Source: CALOCY01 sp942491975
GTDB taxonomy: Bacteria > Bacteroidota > Bacteroidia > Bacteroidales > Prolixibacteraceae
Direction of reading: 5' to 3'
Assembly: GCA_942491975.1 (NCBI GenBank)
Contig: CALOCY010000004.1
Coordinates: forward strand, 1,860,001-1,924,000
Length of the DNA stretch: 64,000 nt
Below are positions 60,621-64,000 of this stretch, piece by piece; position 1 is the first letter of the stretch; each line of letters begins with the position of its first letter. Position numbers and translations under genes: made by a program. Below the pieces are notes generated by a model. That model made no database searches. It was not told where the DNA came from and saw only the letters and a program-made list of their open reading frames with translations.

Positions 60621-62901
60621 AAATAACGTAACCAAAATTAAACAGAAAAGAGAATTTTTCCCCTTCCCTTTCGTAATAATTGAGGCTGATACTTGCCGGG
60701 CCGATAGGCGTTTTATACACCAGTGAGCCTGCCCCCGTAAAATAGCTCTCACGCAATGCCCTGCTGTCATACTTTGCAGAATAATCATCAAGTTTTAAAA
60801 TCTTCTGTGTGGGGAAAAAGTAATACCCCTCCAGCCTGAAATGAAAATCATCGCTAAGATTAAAAATAGCCCTTCCGCCCCCAGCCAGGTAACTATTTGA
60901 GTGGAATTTATTAATAAACAATGTTTTAGTGTATGGTGTCGGGGCAAATCCCGGCGCATTTAACATGGTTGAAGTGTAGTTCAGAAATACATCCTTATTG
61001 TTAAACACAACCTCTCCCAGTGCCCCCAGTGTAAACCAGTCTGTCAATTTAAAATACTCATCATAATGCAATTTTACCTGCAAAAAAGTGTGGTTGTTTT
61101 TTCTTTTCAATGGCTCTGTTGAGGTAGTCCCGGGATAATTGGTCTCTTTTCCGCCAACAAGCTTCACCTCCATCAGTTTATGCGTACCCGATGTTGCATA
61201 CGCTTTATCGTTTAATGTCTTTTTTTCTATTTTCAGGTGTGCACTGTAGGCGTCAAAGGTCGTTTTGTCCGGCTTATCCTCACTCGAAAAATCATCAATC
61301 TGATAGTATTTATCAGAAGCGTATGAATGAGAGAGGCCAAACTCCACCAGCCCGTTTGTCCTTATGGGAAACCCCAGGTTAAGCCTGAAGTTATTTTCAT
61401 TCTGAATGATGTACGCGGGTTTTACATCTTCAAAGAAAAGCTCGGTGCTGCTCGAATAAAAGTCCCAACGGTTAAATGTAAAATAACCAGACATATACGA
61501 CGGTGTTATGGTAGGAAAGTCAATACGTACCCCTGCTAAAAAAGAGGAGTAGAGACGTCCGAAATAGAGATTTGTAATGAAATGGTACGACCGGTCTTTA
61601 AAGATTTTATGCTTAAAGCCAAAATAGCCCTGGTTAATGGCTTTGGAGGAGACATTGCCCCCTATCTCAATATTCAGCGGATTGTTTGGTGTTACTTTGA
61701 GGTGCAGGTCAAACAACCCGGTCTCTTTGTTGTACCTCGAAATGGGACGGATGGATTTTATCTGACCATCGGCAACCAGTTTAAAATAAGTCTTACGAAG
61801 CTCCTCTAAGCCGACAATAGGTGTCCTGCGCTTAATCATCTGTATGATGTACCTGCGTTGCATATCATCGTCAACCCCTTCAACCTGGATATTGTGAAAC
61901 AACAGTTGCGGGAATTGCTCTTTAAAGCGTTCACGCCGGGCCTTCACTTCTGTAGAGTCAACCCTTCTGGAAACCCTTGATTTAACATGATCAATTGCTT
62001 CTATGGCTGTATGGTATCCCTTAGATTGAATAAAATCCATTTTAAAAAAATCAAGTAAGCCCACATTGGTGAAGTTGGTTTCGAGTAAGATACCTGCACT
62101 GTCCGGAATTTCGTAATTGGTCTGTTTCATTACCAGGTTTTCAAGCTGGGCCACCAAATCCTGGGCATCCGGTTTCCGGGCATTATTGGCTACCTTATGC
62201 CCAATAATAATATCGGGCTTAAAATGTTCCATCATCACATCGGTAGGAAAATTGTTCACAATCCCTCCGTCAAACAACAGTATCCCGTTAACTTCAATAG
62301 GCTTAAAATAGAGGGGAAAAGTCATGGATGCACGCACAGCTTCACCCAGGTCACCAGCCCGGCCAATTACAGCTTTATTATTGTATACATCGGTGGCAAC
62401 GCTTCGAAAAGGTACAAACAGGTTATCAAAATCATAATCACATGCAGCACCTGCCAACGAGAAGAGTTCCATAAAAGCAAAATCCATCTGCTCTTCGGGA
62501 ATGATATTGGTAGGCAATTGCAGTTTCATGCCCTTAGGCTTTCTTTTCAGGTTCAGTTCAATCCATGAAGCATTGGTTTCCAGTTTCTTAAAATGGTAAA
62601 CTTTATCTTCTTCTATTTTTCCGGTAGACCATAATTTAAACTCTTCCGATTTGAACAACACTTCCATCTCGGAGGCCGAATAGCCCGATGCATAAAGTGC
62701 CCCCACGATGGCACCCATCGATGATCCTGCAATATAGTCAATAGGTATCCCATGCTCCTCAAGCGCCTTTATTACACCAACATGCGCAATACCTTTGGCC
62801 CCTCCCCCGCTTAAAACAAGGCCGACTTTTTGCGCCTTTATTGTAGTAGTCAGGACACAAATCAGCAACACAAAGATTGTCAGTATGGCCTTTCTCATCA
62901 T
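60601..62901 (-). CDS. patatin-like phospholipase with POTRA and Omp85-type barrel
   Basis: The 766-residue protein has a signal peptide (about 1-23), a patatin domain (about 25-300) with the oxyanion loop GGGAKG (32-37), nucleophile GSSMG (Ser61) and the catalytic Asp in LLFDGGIVNNFP (about 211), then a POTRA-like segment (about 320-410) and a C-terminal surface-antigen beta barrel ending in GF, with terminal Phe as a BAM signal. This is the type V(d)-like PlpD layout: a lipase displayed or passed through an outer membrane barrel. It may cut phospholipids. Start ATG at 62901. It is divergent from the 63223 gene, with hairpin copy 6 between them. Confidence 0.93.
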   Translation of the reverse strand: MMRKAILTIFVLLICVLTTTIKAQKVGLVLSGGGAKGIAHVGVIKALEEHGIPIDYIAGSSMGAIVGALYASGYSASEMEVLFKSEEFKLWSTGKIEEDKVYHFKKLETNASWIELNLKRKPKGMKLQLPTNIIPEEQMDFAFMELFSLAGAACDYDFDNLFVPFRSVATDVYNNKAVIGRAGDLGEAVRASMTFPLYFKPIEVNGILLFDGGIVNNFPTDVMMEHFKPDIIIGHKVANNARKPDAQDLVAQLENLVMKQTNYEIPDSAGILLETNFTNVGLLDFFKMDFIQSKGYHTAIEAIDHVKSRVSRRVDSTEVKARRERFKEQFPQLLFHNIQVEGVDDDMQRRYIIQMIKRRTPIVGLEELRKTYFKLVADGQIKSIRPISRYNKETGLFDLHLKVTPNNPLNIEIGGNVSSKAINQGYFGFKHKIFKDRSYHFITNLYFGRLYSSFLAGVRIDFPTITPSYMSGYFTFNRWDFYSSSTELFFEDVKPAYIIQNENNFRLNLGFPIRTNGLVEFGLSHSYASDKYYQIDDFSSEDKPDKTTFDAYSAHLKIEKKTLNDKAYATSGTHKLMEVKLVGGKETNYPGTTSTEPLKRKNNHTFLQVKLHYDEYFKLTDWFTLGALGEVVFNNKDVFLNYTSTMLNAPGFAPTPYTKTLFINKFHSNSYLAGGGRAIFNLSDDFHFRLEGYYFFPTQKILKLDDYSAKYDSRALRESYFTGAGSLVYKTPIGPASISLNYYEREGEKFSFLFNFGYVIFNKRGF

Positions 62902-62964
62902 TCGAACAAATTGGTTTTCAGCTATAAATTTAACACTTTCAGCGTTTATATCCTATCCGTTCGA

Positions 62965-62996
62965 AGGATGTCATCTTTTTGAAAGATGACATCCCT
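62965..62996. repeat. dispersed hairpin repeat, copy 6 (GTCAT subtype)
   Basis: AGGATGTCATCTTT (62965-62978) and AAAGATGACATCCCT (62982-62996) pair with one bulge at the foot. It lies between divergent genes, so it cannot be a terminator for either. Confidence 0.85.
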
Positions 62997-63222
62997 ATGT
63001 TAAAAATCCAAAAGCCCGAATATAAAGGGTTAATTATCTCACTAACACATCAATCCGATATTATCAACTCCATAGTATTCAATAATAATATTTAAAAATT
63101 TATTTCTTGGACTTTAAAGATAGTTTTTATACTTTTAGTACATAGTATTGCCTTATTGTATTTATCATACATACACACAACTATATTTAATCCTACTTAT
63201 TTACACCTAAATTTTAAGAATT

Positions 63223-64000
63223 ATGAGAAAAATAGTTTTACTTTTTGCAAGCATTCTTGCTTTTATGCAGCTGTATGCACAAACAAACACTTTCCCCACA
63301 TCAGGGAATGTGGGGATCGGCACAACGAGCCCGGAAAATAAACTAACGGTTTACTCCACAGGAACCATGGGTTATCCTGCCAACCTTAGTCGTTCATTTT
63401 TATTCATTTCAGATGGCACCTATAAAATGGGCATTGATCCCAATCAGATCGCAACCAGCCATGACCTACACCTGCATACTGCATCCGGACCTATTGTTTT
63501 TTCACCTGTGAATACGGAGCGGATGAGAATTAATAGTGATGGGAATGTAGGTATTGGAACAACAACCCCTGCTGAAAAATTAGTGGTAAATGGTAATCTT
63601 TCTCTGGGACTACAAAGCCAGGGAGCTGGAAAAACATTACAATTTCATCAAGAAGGATCAACCGGGTCAGGAACCAATCACTATATTAATTTTGGAGAAA
63701 GCGGAAGAACTAATCTTTTTAACATTGAGTATAAAGGAACCCCAACTTCTCCTGACAACTTATTGAACATTAGAAAAGAGTCAACAACTATTATGACATT
63801 CACTGAATCCGGGCATGTGGGAATTGGTACAAGCACTCCTTTACTTGATCTTTCTGTTGGACAGTCAATTGTAGGCTTACAAAGAGGTAATGGTTCACCC
63901 AATGCCGGTTATTTAAGGTTTGGAGACGGAACAGGTTGGAAATTTCATATTGGTCGTAGCAAGGAAGGTAGTGGCGCAGCAATTAATACCGACATTACAG
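63223..64000 (+). CDS. secreted protein with GIGTTxP tail-fibre-like repeats (3' end missing)
   Basis: From the ATG at 63223 the window holds 259 codons with no stop. The product has a signal peptide (1-19, ending YAQ) and repeated GNVGIGTT(S/T)P words at about residues 27, 107 and a shorter GHVGIGTSTP at about 197, spaced by 80-90 residues. Such motifs come from tail-fibre-like proteins, which in Bacteroidetes often end in an intramolecular chaperone (S74) or T9SS domain, here beyond the window. It is probably a surface or secreted protein. No phage genes are around. Confidence 0.85.
   Translation, partial: MRKIVLLFASILAFMQLYAQTNTFPTSGNVGIGTTSPENKLTVYSTGTMGYPANLSRSFLFISDGTYKMGIDPNQIATSHDLHLHTASGPIVFSPVNTERMRINSDGNVGIGTTTPAEKLVVNGNLSLGLQSQGAGKTLQFHQEGSTGSGTNHYINFGESGRTNLFNIEYKGTPTSPDNLLNIRKESTTIMTFTESGHVGIGTSTPLLDLSVGQSIVGLQRGNGSPNAGYLRFGDGTGWKFHIGRSKEGSGAAINTDIT

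Overview
The window reads as chromosomal DNA of a Bacteroidetes bacterium, most likely class Bacteroidia and possibly a Marinilabiliales-type lineage (inference). The evidence is promoters of the Bacteroidetes type (TTTG, about 19-20 bases, TAnnTTTG) at several genes, a type IX secretion C-terminal sorting domain, fused FeoA-FeoB, and Bacteroidetes-typical families (DUF1599, DUF4199, DUF3127, DUF6249, the DoxX/thioredoxin-fold protein, surface lipoproteins). Most genes are housekeeping. The AT-rich parts at about 4.6-7.5 kb, 11.2-13 kb, 24.4-25 kb, 42.5-44.4 kb and 51-54.8 kb hold the accessory material.

Layout. 1-1.1 kb: 5'-nucleotidase-like lipoprotein, cut by the window edge. 1.8-4.5 kb: pyruvate phosphate dikinase. 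4.6-7.4 kb: a secreted Cys-rich protein, a lipoprotein, and an orphan Pycsar-type membrane effector; the first and third have related leaders with near-consensus promoters. 7.6-16 kb: M3 oligoendopeptidase, nitronate monooxygenase-like enzyme, LytTR membrane regulator and an active/inactive M16 peptidase pair, separated by dispersed repeats. 16-18.1 kb: glycosyltransferase and DUF4199 genes, then a minus-strand SRP RNA-tRNA-Thr-tRNA-Tyr-tRNA-Gly unit with visible promoter and terminator. 18.5-24.4 kb: folP-cdaA-mscS operon (c-di-AMP synthase next to a mechanosensitive channel), divergent from DUF1599, DoxX, ruvX and def. 25-31 kb: comEC, trkA-trkH and a Sua5/YrdC gene. 31.3-35.5 kb: mnmD, two FKBP isomerases, DUF3127, and an ECF sigma/putative anti-sigma pair facing a small membrane-protein gene across two ECF-like promoters. 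35.5-42.4 kb: M64 peptidase, second MscS channel, two Lrp/AsnC regulators, rlmB, ABC-F ATPase. 42.5-48.1 kb: LytTR remnant, two small hypothetical genes, secreted subtilisin. 48.2-51 kb: feoAB and a FeoB-associated Cys-rich protein. 51-54.7 kb: defence-like islet (RhuM-Fic/Doc fusion and a type II restriction-modification pair bounded by inverted repeats). 54.8-64 kb: yqhD, DUF2807, CDGSH protein, acyltransferase, yebC, CHAD protein, patatin-barrel protein, and the start of a GIGTT-repeat surface protein.

Beyond genes, two repeat families stand out. One is a hairpin of about 35 bases with consensus GGAT(TC or GT)CATCT, present at least six times, in which both stem arms change together. The other is a MITE-like family with TA-flanked ends ACCTGAGTTCGAT, with four copies and one 41-base fragment. 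No CRISPR array, intact insertion sequence, integrase or prophage was seen. The strongest candidates for undescribed biology are the orphan Pycsar-type effector with its duplicated leader, the covarying hairpin family, and the ECF sigma circuit with matching divergent promoters. None of these can be proved from one window.
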